Numbered from the stretch's first letter, positions 10,567 to 21,890 are shown. The stretch: DNA of 64,000 bases from Phascolarctos cinereus (GCF_002099425.1 NW_018344038.1:1054001-1118000), one strand, 5' to 3'. Translations and numbers: made by a program. The notes: a model not told the origin generated them from the letters alone.

Positions 10567-11210
10567 AGAAGGGACCTCTGAGGGTATCAGATCTAATCCC
10601 TAGCTGGGCTAACAGACTCCAACTTGATGATTCCACCCCCTGTCCCTCCAGGAGGGGCATCTCACTGTCTCCCACAGTAGTGCACCCCAATCCTTGCTCT
10701 AATAATTAGAGCTTTACTTTACCTTGAGCCAAAAGCCACTTCTCTGAATTTCCACAGCCACCAGTTGCTCCTGCTTCTGGGGCCAGGAATAACAACAAGA
10801 TAGCAGCAACAATAACAATAATAACAACTAACATCTATAAAGCACCCACTATGTGCCAGATACTGTGGTGCTAAGCACTTCACAATTATTTGATTCTCAT
10901 ATTAACCCTGGGAAGTAGGTGCTATTTTGATCTCCATTTTACAGATGAGGAAACTATGGCAGGCAGAGGTTAAGTGACTTGCCCAGGGTCATATAGCTAG
11001 TGTCTGAGATGAAGACTTAAACTGAAGCCTTCCTGATTCCAGGCCTGGCATTCTATTTGCTGGGCCACTTAACATGACAAGCCTAGTTTCTCTTCCACAT
11101 GACAGATCTTCAACGACTTGAAAATAGCTATCATAGAAGAGGCTTATTGGGTCTCATGTCACTTCTTCTGAGGGAAACACTTGCCATTTGGAGTACCTGT
11201 CTGGTTAACA
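10567..11210 (-). mobile_element. L3/CR1 LINE 3' UTR, antisense, split by a CORE-SINE
   Basis: Begins gaagggacctctgagg and continues aggaggggcatctcactgtc, ccacttctctgaatttccac and tgcttctggggccag. After the SINE it resumes with tagtttctcttccacatgac and gacttgaaaatagctatca, as in the uninterrupted L3 consensus I remember. Confidence 0.75.
10786..11076 (-). mobile_element. CORE-SINE, antisense, nested in L3
   Basis: (AAC/AAT)-rich start, aaagcacccactatgtgcca, CORE complement ttttacagatgaggaaacta, gacttgcccagggtcatata, then the head complement near aggcctggcattctattt. It separates two collinear halves of one L3. Confidence 0.8.
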
Positions 11211-11790
11211 GAGGGGACATTGTAAACTCTACTTTAAGCCTGGTTACTTATTCAGTGTAACAGCACAGTAGATCTAATTTCTGCAGTGGGGTCTCACAGG
11301 AGCCTGAATTTCAAGAGAAGCAGAGGAGAGGGAAAGATAAATTACTTCAGCTCAACACGTATTTAATTGAGCACCTGTTTTTTGTCTAGCATGATGAGAC
11401 ATAGAGAAGCAATGTGGGTGCAGTTGGTAGTAGGCTTTAGAGGCAGGAAAACCCAGGTAGAAGACCTGCCTGTGGTATATTCTAGCTGTGGGATGGATGT
11501 CAAGTCACCCAACATCTCAGTGCCCAGGCAACCCTCTAACACAATAAAATACAAAAGAGATCCTGGTATGCAGTGGTGGAGGAATTTCCATACCAAGAGT
11601 TCCTGCTCAGATAAAACTACAGGCCTCTAATTTTAGTAGGAGATACAACCAGGGACCTAAGTAGAGCCTATGATTCAATTCTTTTTCTCCTTGCTGAGGA
11701 AATAAGACTTGCATTCATGAAAGAGAGTGTGATCTAAGTCAGAGAATGTATAATCAAGTGCTAGTGGTGTGTTAGACACAATAAAGGCTT
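11211..11790. other. Mostly unassigned, with possible SINE/L2 scraps
   Basis: A stretch near 11400-11620 keeps a faint SINE layout (gtgggtgcagttggtag, ggcaggaaaacccaggtaga). L2-like ends may occur near 11360 and 11770 (acacaataaaggcttat). The two overlapping open frames at 11363-11630 are not supported as genes. Confidence 0.3.
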
Positions 11791-12000
11791 ATATTGTTGA
11801 TGGTGGTAGTGGTCCTTCATTATGGAAGAGGACCAATGACATCACAGTGTGATGTCTTAATCTGAGCATGAATTGGATTTAAGTGAGGCAGAGTTGGGCA
11901 AAGTTCTCAGCCTCACTCTCTCCTCCAGAGTCATCGAAGTCCAGTGGCAAGATAAAAGTCAAGATGACTGGTGATGGCCAGGGGCTTATGAGGTAGTCAA
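11791..12000 (-). mobile_element. RTE-type LINE 3' end, antisense
   Basis: Contains gaagaggaccaatgacatca, attggatttaagtgaggcag and cctcactctctcctccagag, a module that recurs at 19.3, 24.8, 25.5 and 37.7 kb. Sense copies end in (CAA)n, typical of RTE-driven elements. The RTE assignment is inferred from that tail. Confidence 0.6.
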
Positions 12001-12740
12001 GAAACAGAAACATTATTTTGGGCTAGAATGGTCTGGAAAGGATTCAAAGGGATGGATTCCAATGAGGTCGCTCATTCTGCTTTGGAATACCTCTGACACC
12101 AAGTCTAAGCTTGTTATTTACCCATTGTTCTTCATTCTGATCTCTGTAGCCAAACATGAGAAGGAGTCAAGGTCTACAAGGATATGGGTATGACTGGAAC
12201 TGAAGAGACCAATCAGAGGAGTGGAGATAAAGATGAAGGGAAATGGGGAGCTTCCATTTCCGCAGGTCGTGCTGCTGATGTTGGACTTAGGCACCCATAT
12301 ATTTAGCACACCCTTTCACAGACTGGGTCAGCCTTGGAAATAAGTATTTGTTGACCTGTGGAAGATTGAGTAATGTCAGGTGAGAAGAAAAGTTTTTATA
12401 ACCACATTAAAATTCTATGAGCTGGTATAAAGGGTAGGGGAAATTTTGTGAACTTTGAGGATGACCTGTGTTTTGCATTAAATTATTCTCATTTTAAGAT
12501 AATGGGAACTTCTTGACTTGCCAGTGGCATTCTCTTGGTGGGAAGCAATGAAGTTAGAAATCTCATTAGCTGAGAATTTTCATAGTGCTATAGATTGAAC
12601 ACAATGGATTTCCCACATGCTTCCTATGAGGGCTTCCTGATTGGCTGAGAATGAGTTAGGGTTTGGTAGAAGGACCTGCTTCTCAAAAAGCCAGATGCAC
12701 AGATCCAAAATTCAATTTAAGTGTCTTTTGAAGACTATCC
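12001..12740. other. Unassigned sequence
   Basis: No recognisable repeat or gene. It may extend the RTE-type copy to its left at the start. A short CORE-SINE tail (aaaagcattttataaatctt) follows at about 12745-12810. Confidence 0.4.
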
Positions 12741-12810
12741 CCATTTGGGATGTTGTGAGAAAAGCATTTTATAAATCTTAAAGTTATATAAATTTGAGTC
12801 ATTATTATCG

Positions 12811-13194
12811 TTACCTAGGAATGAGAGAGAGAAAGGTAAATACACTGGTGTGCCACTCTCGGCCCAGGGTAAATCCAAATGTCCAAGTAAAGACAGGAGG
12901 AACTTTAGAAGAAAATAACTTTATACCAATTAATGTGGAGCTAGATAGATTTCCTTTATCCCAGTGTACATTTTCTGATTTTACAGAAATACTTTCTTTA
13001 TGTTTGTAAACCTTAGAAAAAAATAGTCTTACAGTCTGGAGTTTGTAGAAGGTGTGGGGTTGGAGGCAGAAAGGTATGAAAGTCTTAGGAGAAGACACCT
13101 GGAACTGGCAGCAGGAGCAGAGGAAAGCAGACAGGTAACTGGGAATCAGATGCAGTGGGTAAAGTCTAGATTTAGGATTACGAAGACCTGGGTT
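12811..13194. other. Unassigned sequence with a possible SINE head
   Basis: Opposing open frames (12794-13009, 12811-13098) overlap here but show no domain or splice context. A SINE-head-like stretch (cagatgcagtgggtaaag, cgaagacctgggttagaata) occurs near 13148-13205. Confidence 0.35.
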
Positions 13195-13318
13195 AGAATA
13201 CTGCCTGTAGATATCATCATTCCCATTTTGCTGGTGAGGAAACTGACATTCAGGGAGTTTAGATGGCTTAACTGCAGTCTCATGGCTAGTTAGAAGTGGG
13301 ATAATTTTCTTGATTCCA
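13195..13318 (-). mobile_element. CORE-SINE fragment, antisense
   Basis: CORE complement ttgctggtgaggaaactgac followed by tctcatggctagttagaagt. Both ends are missing. Confidence 0.6.
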
Positions 13319-13327
13319 AATATTTAG

Positions 13328-13568
13328 AAAGAATGCTATGCTTGGAACGAGGAAGACCTGGGTTCAAAGCCTGCCTCAGACATTTATTAGCAATAGCACT
13401 AGGCAAGTTTATTAACCTTTCTGAGTCTCAGCTTCTTCATCTGTAAAATGAAGGTGATTACCTTTCATATATACATCACAGGGTGTTGGGAGGATCATAT
13501 GAAATAATTTCTGTAAATTACTTTGCAAACCTTACAATGCTATGTAAATATCAGTGATTGGCTTGTTT
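13328..13568 (+). mobile_element. CORE-SINE
   Basis: gaggaagacctgggttcaaa, CORE ttcatctgtaaaatgaaggt, ttgggaggatcatatgaaat, then gcaaaccttacaatgctatg. A nearly complete old copy lacking the first bases of the head. Confidence 0.8.
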
Positions 13569-14210
13569 GTTCGTGGACACTGTGAAATTTGAAAGTAAAT
13601 ACAAGCCTGGGAACAGGAAGGACCAGAATGCTCAGTGTTTTAAGCTGGGATTCAGGAATTAGGAAAATTTTAGTAAAGAGTGCAAGTTGAAAAAGCTCTG
13701 CGCCCAAAGGCACGTGCCCAGGAATGGTTCATATACCAGAAGCTGAAGTCCCCCAGAACTGACAATGGATCCTTGATATTAAAAAAAAAAAGGCCCAGGA
13801 GTGGATCCTGTTATCTTCTACACCTGCTAACTTTCTGTGCCGATTTATAAGCTGAGATTCTACCCCAACATATTATTGGTTCAGTTTGGAGAATACTAAA
13901 ATGTCCTTGTTATTCACTAGCTTTGGAAAATGTGTGCTTGTAATTTTAGATTTTACTGGTCCACTATGATATGAGTTCTGTTTTCTAAAGAAGATAAGCA
14001 AACAAACAAAACCTTTCAGTCAGTCATTTTTTTTTTCTTTATGAAACCCATATTTGGTCTTCAATCTGGACCCTTTCTTTCTGGGTTTGGGGTCATGGGT
14101 CTGGGTTCAAGTCCTTGATTAGAAAGTTAGACTGTCACATTGTTGGTCTTGTAGAAGACAATTAAACCCTGGCCAGGAGCCTACAGGAGCGCTTGGAGAA
14201 AAGACGCAAT
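13569..14210. other. Unassigned sequence
   Basis: No repeat family recognised apart from A and T runs near 13780 and 14030. Confidence 0.4.
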
Positions 14211-14274
14211 TAAACAAACAAACAAACAAACAAACAAATAAATAAATAAATAAACAAACAAATAAATAAATAAA
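14211..14274 (+). repeat. (AAAC)n/(AAAT)n simple repeat
   Basis: About 64 bp of tetranucleotide repeat that switches between aaac and aaat units. It is probably an expanded A-rich tail. The minus-strand open frame across it (14119-14376) is low-complexity translation, not a gene. Confidence 0.95.
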
Positions 14275-14454
14275 GCTTTGGCTGCACCAAGATTGTAAAT
14301 ACTTATGAGGTGATTCTGAGATGGAGCAAACACAGACTAAAAAGGTTCCTCCCAGACAGACGCACACGACTCTCAAGAATCAGTCTTCATTTGCCATATG
14401 ATAATAGTGGTTCCTTTTAGGTATGATTCCCTTTTCTCTTTCTCATGAGGTTAG

Positions 14455-14745
14455 CTCTAGATTTGGGGCCAGAAGACTGGAGCTTGAATCCCAATATTGA
14501 CAATTACTGGCTGGATAAAATTAGATGAATTGAGTGACTTTTCTTAGTTTCATGTCTCCTCATCTGTCAAATGGGAATAACAAGTAGAGCTGACATTAAT
14601 ATAGTACTTTAAGTTTTACAAATATGTCTATTATTTTATTTGAAAATAAGATTACATATACCACATATCTGGTTTAGTATAAGAAAAATGCTTTGTAAGC
14701 CTTAAGGTGTTATATAAATGTCAACTAATATTAGGAGTCTTGGTG
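14455..14745 (+). mobile_element. CORE-SINE (MIR3-like)
   Basis: Degraded tRNA-like part (gagcttgaatcccaatattg), CORE tcctcatctgtcaaatggga, then aatgctttgtaagccttaag and gttatataaatgtcaacta. An internal AT-rich expansion lengthens it. Confidence 0.7.
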
Positions 14746-14905
14746 TCTGAGCCCTGGTCCTGGTTCTACTATTAACTTGCTTTGTGACTTTGACCAAGTT
14801 TTTTAACCTTATTTGGGTCTCACTTCTTTCAAATATAAAATGAGAAGGTTAGACTAGCTGATTTCTAAGGTACTTTCCAGCTCCAAGGAATTCTACTGCT
14901 TCTCT
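14745..14905 (+). mobile_element. CORE-SINE with L3/CR1-type tail
   Basis: Abuts the previous SINE. It reads ctggtcctggttctactatt, tttgtgactttgaccaagtt, then the L3-like tail agactagctgatttctaagg and ctttccagctccaaggaatt. Confidence 0.7.
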
Positions 14906-15029
14906 TGAATATACAGTAGGTAGAAGTCAGACAAAAACCATGACGATAAAAATAAAAGAACAAGTATAGGAATACATTTATAGATTTTTCTTGGCCAAAC
15001 TTCAGGTTTCTGGAGAAATTTCTGTGGAT

Positions 15030-15665
15030 CATGCTTTAACAAGTCCTGTTAACAATCATTTCAGGTCATCAAATTGTTAAAAAAAAAAATCAAACCACTC
15101 ACATGCATACAAAGTTATTGAAAAACAGGCAGTACAGTCATTCATTGCTGAGGAATTACATATTTGTAAAATCTTTTTTGAAGAAGAATGTGGTTATACA
15201 CAATGGGAGTTATAGAAATAATCATCCCTTTTGACTCAATAATTCCACTGTTGGGAATATACTATGAAAGTATTATTAAAAAATACCCAACAACAACCAA
15301 AAAAGAGCCATCTGTTCATAGATTTTCATAACAACATTGCAAGTGAAAAAAAAGAACTCCCACTAAAACCAAAATGCCCCCCCGCAACTCCAATAAGCAT
15401 TTTAAATGTCCAATAATTCCAAATGATTGAAAACATTTTTGGTACATTAATGTAAAAGGATAACAACACAATTAAAATACACAAATATAAGAAATATAAA
15501 AATGTGGAAAGATATAAAATAATACAAAATGGAAAAGACAGAACCTAAATTAAGGAGTACATACTGTGACCATTTGAGAGGAAAAATGAAAGCAAATGAA
15601 TGGTCTAACAAAGAATCTATGATGTAGAGAAAGTGACTGGACTATGGAGATATTTTACAAATTGA
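15030..15665 (+). mobile_element. Old L1/HAL1-like LINE 3' region
   Basis: ccttttgactcaataattcc followed by actgttgggaatatactatg is the L1 'FDPAIPLLGIY' segment. After it, A-rich sequence (acaacattgcaagtg, aatgtccaataattccaaat) follows the L1 C-terminal order. Heavily decayed. Confidence 0.65.
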
Positions 15666-16314
15666 AATTTATTTATTTAAATATAACTAGTGGAAAGCAA
15701 GCTTAACTGGTTGTATTGGTGATTATTATCAAGTTAAAAAAAAGGTTTTGAGAAAAAAAGTCAAGACCCCATTATGTTTTGTACCTAGCCTCATCAACAC
15801 TTTTTTCCCCTTTGCGCTTTCTCTTTTCATCCGACTCTGCATCTGTGTTTTCCATTTTCTTTTTTATTGTATGGGGCCTGAAGTCAAAGCATTTCATTGA
15901 AAAGGGGCCTAGCATTAAAATTTTCACTAGAACTAGTTACATTGGGGTTTTTTTTTTGCTTGTTCATTTGTTTTATTAAGTTTCACAATGTTAACTAAAG
16001 CCACACCAATAAGGACAGATTTGGGAGCTCAGAGATGTCTTTGCTGATTGTTTTCCAGAAACATTCCACAACCAGAACCTGGTACCTTACATAGAGTAGA
16101 CATTAAATAATCTTTCTTAATGGGGAGGCTAGTGATGATAAAGGAGTGGAAACCTTCTTTGTGAAATCAGACCACCACGACCTAAGTTAATCTATGAGCC
16201 AAAGGCGTATGTTGGCATGGGGATTAAAGGAGGATAAAGAGTGGATTTTGTTTGGGGATATTTCTTGGATGGTTTTGTTCTCTTTGCTACTAAACTTAGC
16301 TGTGGTCAAATCCC
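15666..16314. other. Mostly unassigned sequence
   Basis: Low-complexity T and A runs. An L2-like end may occur near 16080-16120 (accttacatagagtagacat). No gene evidence. The open frame at 15779-15979 has no recognisable domain. Confidence 0.35.
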
Positions 16315-16470
16315 AGAATTTTAGAGCTGGAAGGAGATCATCCAGCATAGCTCTCTCATTTTTATAGATGAAAAGCTGAGGCCAAAGGAGTGAAGTGATT
16401 TGCCAGAGATCACACAGCTAATAAAGAGTAGAGCTAGGAGGAGAATTCACCTCTCTTTTTATTATGCAGA
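16315..16470 (-). mobile_element. CORE-SINE with L3/CR1-type tail, antisense
   Basis: gagctggaaggagatcatcc, CORE complement tagatgaaaagctgaggcca, then gagatcacacagctaataaa. Diverged. Confidence 0.7.
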
Positions 16471-16484
16471 TTATCCCTTTTCAG

Positions 16485-17115
16485 CAACCAATTCTAAGAG
16501 ATTTAACTCTTCCCTCTACATTCCCCCTTCCATCTAATCAGTTGCCAATTCATTGATTTTATCTCTGCAAAATTTCTCCCACTTGTGCCCTTTTCTCTGT
16601 TCCCACTGCCACCACCACAGTACAGATTATTACCTTTTATTTCTCTATTATAATAGCTTCTTAACCAGTCCCTCTACCTTTCATTCACCCTCCACAATGG
16701 ATTACACAACAGCATTAATTTTCCTAATGCACATCACTGCCCTGCTTATAAACCTTTGGTGGCTCCCGATTGCCTCCAAAAATAAAACTAAAATTAAAAA
16801 AATCAAGATACAGAATCCTTGCTCTGATATGCCCATAGGCGCTCCACAATCTGACTTCATGTACCTTTCCATTTTAATCTAATATCATTTCCCATCCAAC
16901 CAAACTGAATCGCTTACTATTCCTCAAATATGCCTCACATATTTTGACTCTGAACCCTTTCTCAGATGGAATGCCTTTCTGCAACATCTACTTGTTGAAA
17001 TCCCATCTATCCTGGAAGGCCCAGCTCAAAGGCTACACCTTTCAGGAAGCCTTTCCCGGTCTTCCTGACCGCAATAGTTCTTTCTCCCCTCTGAATGTTC
17101 ACAATAATAATAGCT
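16485..17115 (+). mobile_element. L2 LINE, 3' portion
   Basis: ctaatcagttgccaattcat, ttattataatagcttcttaa, tgcctcacatattttgactc, tcctggaaggcccagctcaa and caggaagcctttcccggtct follow the L2 order. The terminal block is missing. The frames at 16553-16882 and 16944-17168 are decayed L2. Confidence 0.75.
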
Positions 17116-17221
17116 CACATTACAGAGTCCATCAAAGTTCACAAGGGTCTTTCTTCACAAAAACTTGACAGAGTGGATAGATTTGGAATCAAGAAAACTG
17201 TATTCATATCCCACCTCAGAC

Positions 17222-17475
17222 AAGTGCCATAGTATACAGAGCACCAGGCCTGGAGTCAGGAATTCTTGAGTTCAAATCTGGCCTTAGACACTTTACTAGC
17301 TGTGTGACCCTAGGCAAGTCACTTAAGCCTGTTTGCCTCAGTTTCCTCATTTATAAAATGGGGATGAAAATAATAACACCTGCTTCCAGGGTTGTTGTGA
17401 AGATCAAATGAGATAATAATTATGAAGTATTTTGCACAGCGTTTGGTACAGAATAGATGCTATATTATTATAGGT
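17222..17475 (+). mobile_element. CORE-SINE
   Basis: catagtatacagagcaccag, gagttcaaatctggcctt, agctgtgtgaccctaggcaa, CORE cctcagtttcctcatttata, then gttgttgtgaagatcaaatg. It runs into AT-rich DNA. Confidence 0.85.
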
Positions 17476-17565
17476 TATATATTGATATATGTAATATATT
17501 AATAGATTGTATTATATACAATAAATATATGTGCCATATTGTAATATATAAATAGGTTAGCTATT
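17460..17565. repeat. AT-rich low-complexity (TA/ATT)n
   Basis: About 105 bp dominated by tata and atta steps (ttatatattgatatatgtaa). It lies between two CORE-SINEs and probably grew from their 'attatta' tails. Confidence 0.8.
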
Positions 17566-17790
17566 ATTATTGCTAGATACTTAGTAGCTGTGTGATCATG
17601 TGTAAATCATTTAACTTCCCAGTGTTTCAGTTTCTTCATCAGTAAAATGGGGTTAAAAATATGTAATGCCTATTTCCACTCAAAAAGCTGAGCAGATTTT
17701 ACATGTACACTACCTATTCTGGAGGTTTGTTGTGAGGAAAATAGTTTGTAGACCTTACAATACCAAATAAATATATGAGGTACTAGTATT
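17566..17790 (+). mobile_element. CORE-SINE, second in tandem
   Basis: tagctgtgtgatcatgtgta, ttcttcatcagtaaaatggg, ttgttgtgaggaaaatag, then gaccttacaataccaaat. Same orientation as the copy just before it, without its own head. Confidence 0.7.
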
Positions 17791-17799
17791 GCAATAGGC

Positions 17800-17920
17800 A
17801 CATGTCATTATCCATATCTCATAGATGGGAAATCTCAGGCTAGAGAGATTTGATTTGTCCAAGGTACTGCAGTTAGTGTTGGAGCCTGGACATGAACCCA
17901 AGGCTGCTGATTCATGTGGA
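17800..17920 (-). mobile_element. CORE-SINE fragment, antisense
   Basis: tctcatagatgggaaatctc, tgtccaaggtactgcag and gcctggacatgaacccaagg are a worn antisense CORE plus tRNA-like part. Overlapping open frames at 17755-18096 are not genes. Confidence 0.5.
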
Positions 17921-18104
17921 AGAGGTTTTTCCATTTTTCCATTCTGTTTTTTTATCATCCTTTCTACTATTATTTTTAGCAGACTTATTTGTGTGTGCAT
18001 CATATCTATCCCACTAAACTGTAAACATCTTGGGGTCAGAGAACCTGCCTTGCTCCTGCCTTTCAAGGTCTGAATCAGCAATCTGTACCAAAGCATTATG
18101 GTAC

Positions 18105-19005
18105 TGCAGGATCTTAAGGTTGGAAGGGACCTCAGAGGTCATCTAGTTCAACCTATACTTGAAAAAGAATCCTCTCAATGTGATACATGAGAGTGTTTAT
18201 CCTGCTGCTTCTGGAAGACCTCCAGTGAGAAGAAATGGAAGAAGCTCATTCCACCTTGGGATAACTCAAAGTAGAATCATAAGATCAGTGATCTTGAACC
18301 GAAATGTGTCTCAGTGACCTCTGTTGCCTCTTCCTTAATTGTTGGCATTTTCAGTCCTTTTCTCTTTATAGAATGAGAGGCTTTGGACCACTATCCAGTC
18401 CAGCCCTACTCATTTTATAAATCAGGAAACTGAGGCCCAGAGAAGCTGAATGTCTGGCCCAATGTCACACAGATAATAAATAGAAGAGTCAGGATTTGGA
18501 TCCAGGTCCAAATCCATCATTCTTTCCACTGACCAATACTGCCTCTGGAAGTGTGTCCTTATATCAAATCAAAATTTTGCCTTGTTCTAATTCCCTGCTC
18601 CTACTTTTGTCCTCTGAAAGCCAAGCAGAATAAGTTGAAACCTTCTTTCAGGAGATAGCCTTTCAAATACTTGAAGTCAGCTATCAAATCCTTTCTAAGT
18701 CTTTTCTTATCTAGGTATTATCTAGATATTGCATTTGCAGTATCTCCAACCCATTCCATTATAGCATGATGTTAGAGTCCTTCAACATTCCAGTCACCCT
18801 CCCCTGAGTACCATCCAACTTGTCAATGTTCTTTCTAAAATGTAGAACTAAGGATGGTTCTATGAGTATGATATAACCAGGGCAGAGGTTCCCTAGGCCT
18901 GCATGCTATGCTTCTGTTAATGAAGCCCAAGGTCATGTTAGATTTTAGGTTGCCCTGTCATACTTCTGACTCACATCAAATTCATAGTCCACCAATAGAT
19001 ACTAC
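18105..19005 (-). mobile_element. L3/CR1 LINE 3' UTR, antisense, long copy
   Basis: ggttggaagggacctcagag, ggaagacctccagtgagaag, then after a SINE insertion agccaagcagaataagttga, caaatacttgaagtcagcta, cagtcaccctcccctgagta, cttgtcaatgttctttctaa and taatgaagcccaaggtcatg. The modules follow the L3 consensus order I remember over roughly 700 non-inserted bases. Confidence 0.85.
18375..18545 (-). mobile_element. CORE-SINE nested in L3, antisense
   Basis: tataaatcaggaaactgagg, cccagagaagctgaatgtct, ccaatgtcacacagataata and ggatttggatccaggtccaa. It splits the long L3 copy. Confidence 0.75.
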
Positions 19006-19316
19006 TTATATTAGTGTATTTATCAATAAACAGGATTACTGATGCCAAGGTCTATGGTGTGCAAATGTTCAAAAGGCAGCCTTTTTTAGATGTGAATTTA
19101 GGGACACTGGGAAGGTCTTTCTGTCATTCCTAAAGGCCTCAGGTGCCTTTTGCTAGTTGTATAATTCATTTAACTGAATCCAAAGCATCTGATTCCACAG
19201 AGAGTAGGTTCAAGATGCAAATACCTTTAGGGGAGGCGACAGAAGTCCCTAAGATTTACAGGAAGGCATACCTGGTTGATACCTGAGCTTCAAGGAAATC
19301 CAGGATCTCAGGGACC
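19006..19316. other. Unassigned sequence
   Basis: No recognisable element, reading frame or motif. Confidence 0.4.
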
Positions 19317-19317
19317 T

Positions 19318-19480
19318 ATTGTTGCTGTTGGTGGTGGTGGTGGGTGGTGGTCCTTCATTTTGGGGAAAAAAAAACAATGACATCAGCTGGGTGATATCTT
19401 AACTTGTAAGTGCATTGGATTTAAGTGAGGAAGGGCTGTGCAAAGTCATCAGCCTCACTCTCTCCTCCAGAGTCATCAGA
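19318..19480 (-). mobile_element. RTE-type LINE 3' end, antisense
   Basis: A (GTT/GGT)n start, the complement of a CAA tail, then aacaatgacatcagctgggt, gcattggatttaagtgagga and tcactctctcctccagagtc. Same module as at 11.8 and 37.7 kb. What follows up to 19.69 kb is unassigned. Confidence 0.65.
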
Positions 19481-19689
19481 TTGTGAGAAGCTTACCCAAT
19501 TTCAAAGGAGGGGTCCTATTCCAGGTTCAGTAAGAGTGAGGCACTGTGGATCCAGCCATTGAACCTGCCTGGCACCACAGCTGGGGCTGATTGACACACC
19601 TTCTTGAGAAGAAGAAAGAGGGACTGGAAATGTGATTTTATTAGTATAGGAAACTTCTGGGTGAAGAAACTCTATTGATGAACATCAGC

Positions 19690-19850
19690 TCCCTCTCTGC
19701 AACTTAAAAGGTTTTCCTGGAGCACTGAAAGTTGAGTGACTTTTCTACAGTCACACAGGGAGTCTATTTCAGAGGTGAGACTTAAAATCTAGACCTTCCT
19801 GGTCTCAAGGCCAGTTTTTTAGTTCTACACTACACTGCCTCTCAAAGGGA
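19690..19850 (-). mobile_element. CORE-SINE fragment, antisense
   Basis: ttgagtgacttttctacagt, cacacagggagtctatttca and tagaccttcctggtctcaag, ending near the head complement. Diverged. Confidence 0.6.
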
Positions 19851-20164
19851 AATATGGCTTTGTAAACTAGAGCATGATAATAGGTAAGCTCTGGTCTCAG
19901 CTCTTGCTTTTGCCTCCCTTTGACATATCATTTTGGGCTAGTCATTAAACCTCGTGGTGTCTCAGTTTCTAGCCACAAATGCATGTTCTCCAAATGAATC
20001 ACCTGATTTTCAAGTTGTGTCTTTATCCCCACTAACAAAATCTACCATCTTCACCATCATCAGAAAGTATCGGTTGTAGTCCTCATTCTATCATCAGGGC
20101 CCCTCTTTAGGAAAGGAACTACAGAGGTTCACCCTCTGACATTGAAGAGTTTATAATCTAAGCT
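19851..20164. other. Unassigned sequence
   Basis: A weak sense-SINE echo (ggtctcagctcttgcttttg) occurs near 19890. Nothing else is recognised. Confidence 0.35.
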
Positions 20165-20350
20165 GAGGATATCAAGGTTCTATGCTGGAAAGAGCAGTAT
20201 ACTGGGAAGAAGATTCAGGTTCTAGTCTAGGTTTTGGCACTATCCTGTGCTTGTCCTTATGCAAACTGTACCATCTCTATGGGCCTCAGTTTTCTCACCT
20301 ATACAATAAGAGTATTGGCCTGTAATTTTTAAGGTTCCAACTTGATGAGT
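20165..20350 (+). mobile_element. CORE-SINE with L3-like tail
   Basis: ctggaaagagcagtatactg, gggcctcagttttctcacct and ttggcctgtaatttttaagg follow the head, CORE, L3-tail order. Strongly diverged. Confidence 0.6.
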
Positions 20351-20514
20351 GTGTGATTTTTTTTTTTTATCAATTACAGCCTCAGCCTGCAGATCAGAAA
20401 TTGGAATTCCTGCCCCTAGGTTCCCTTGCTCCCTGGGGCCCACTGCTACTAAAATTATCCTCTTGTGTTTATGTGTGAGCTGAAACACAGAAGGGTCTGT
20501 TTTCTGGCATCGCA

Positions 20515-20705
20515 GGATCATAGAATTGAAAGAATGTTCAGAGATCATCTAGCACAATGCCCTCATCTTATAGTTGGAGAAACTGAGGCTCAGAGAAATC
20601 CAAGAACTTCTCTAATATCACACAACTACTTGTTGACAGAGCTATCAGTAGAATTCAATGCTTCCCCATCCCTCCTTATCCAAACAGTACCTCTACCTCC
20701 TACAA
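20515..20705 (-). mobile_element. CORE-SINE with L3-like tail, antisense
   Basis: tcatagaattgaaagaatgt, gagatcatctagcacaatgc, gttggagaaactgaggctca and atcacacaactacttgttga. The frame at 20465-20743 derives from it. Confidence 0.7.
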
Positions 20706-21358
20706 ATAATGACCTCATCAAGGAATATTCCTCTAGAATCTAGGTGAGAAATATTAGTAGAGAGAGACGGCCAAGAAGAGGTCACCCATCTCTTTTCTTA
20801 AATCAGTCATTAAAACAAAAACAACAACAACAACAGGATGGAGGGGGAGGAGAGACAAATTCTCAAGGCAGGTGGGGCCTGACATTTGATGTTTTGTAAA
20901 ATTCAGGGAAGAAAAAGAATTGGGTGTAAACATTAACACTGCCCTGAGGGTCAACATAAGTAGGCCTAGCCAGAACTAAAGAGGCTGCCACCTCACTGCC
21001 TTAGTAACCTTGGCACTCTTACGGGGATCAAGGCAACCCAAAACAGTTAACTCACTGGGCCGAATAACTTCCTCAGGGCCTTAAGCACAAACAGACTTTT
21101 CTCTGGCATTGGCCATACAAGCACAAAAATCTTTTATGTTCACTGATTCCTCAAGAAACATTAACTAATCTCATGAGAACATCCAAGTGGGATAAAAAAA
21201 CCAAAACAAAACACGTGAGGCCGCTGGTTCCCTCAGTTATATTTGCCCCCAGGAAGGCTGTTTGTTGCTGCTTGGGAGGAAGTAGAGGCAAGAGCAGCTA
21301 GTAATGGATGTCCAAATACTGGGTCAAGTCTCAGAATTGGACTCAAAATTGACTGAGA
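20706..21358. other. Repeat-poor sequence
   Basis: Only a short (AAC)n near 20818-20836 and A-rich spots. The part near 20990-21260 has balanced composition and no recognised repeat. No open frame with splice context. Confidence 0.4.
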
Positions 21359-21359
21359 T

Positions 21360-21890
21360 CAAGGTGAACATTCTGAGTCTTAGCTAATTATTCCCCTGAA
21401 TAATTATAGGCAAAGAGAAAACAAAGTTATCTCTTTTTGTAGATGACATGATAAGGTTCTAGGGTTCTTTAAGTACCCTAGAGAGTCAACTAAAAGTAAC
21501 AGAAAGAATCACTTCAGCAAAATTGTAGGTATAAAATAAATTTGCATAAAAATCAGCACATATTACCAACAAAGCCTAGCACGAAAAAAACAGAATGCAA
21601 AATTCCATTCAGAATCACTACAAAATGTATATAATATTTGGAGTCTACCTACCAGGACAAACCCAGGAACTTAATGCATACTACTACTGAACATTCCTTA
21701 CAGCAATAGATCTCAACAATGAGATAAATATTAATTGTTTATGGGTTGGCTGAGACAATAGAATGAAAATTATAATACTATCTAAATTAATGTACTTATT
21801 CAGTGCTGTACCAATTCAACTACTAAAGTATTACTTTGTAGAACAAAAAAAACATAACAAAGAGCAATGCCTGGCATGTAGTGCTATATA
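21360..21890 (+). mobile_element. L1 LINE, ORF2 reverse-transcriptase fragment
   Basis: Near 21430-21465 it reads LSLFVDDMIRF, the catalytic Y/F-x-D-D box of L1 reverse transcriptase. Then gtaggtataaaataaatttg and acttattcagtgctgtacca follow the L1 ORF2 order. Stops and frameshifts abound. A short CORE-SINE tail (tgcctggcatgtagtgctat) follows it. Confidence 0.8.

Noticed and set aside
14211-14274. CRISPR-like or satellite array
   Set aside because: It is a simple AAAC/AAAT tetranucleotide run without spacers. The nuclear mammalian context also excludes CRISPR.
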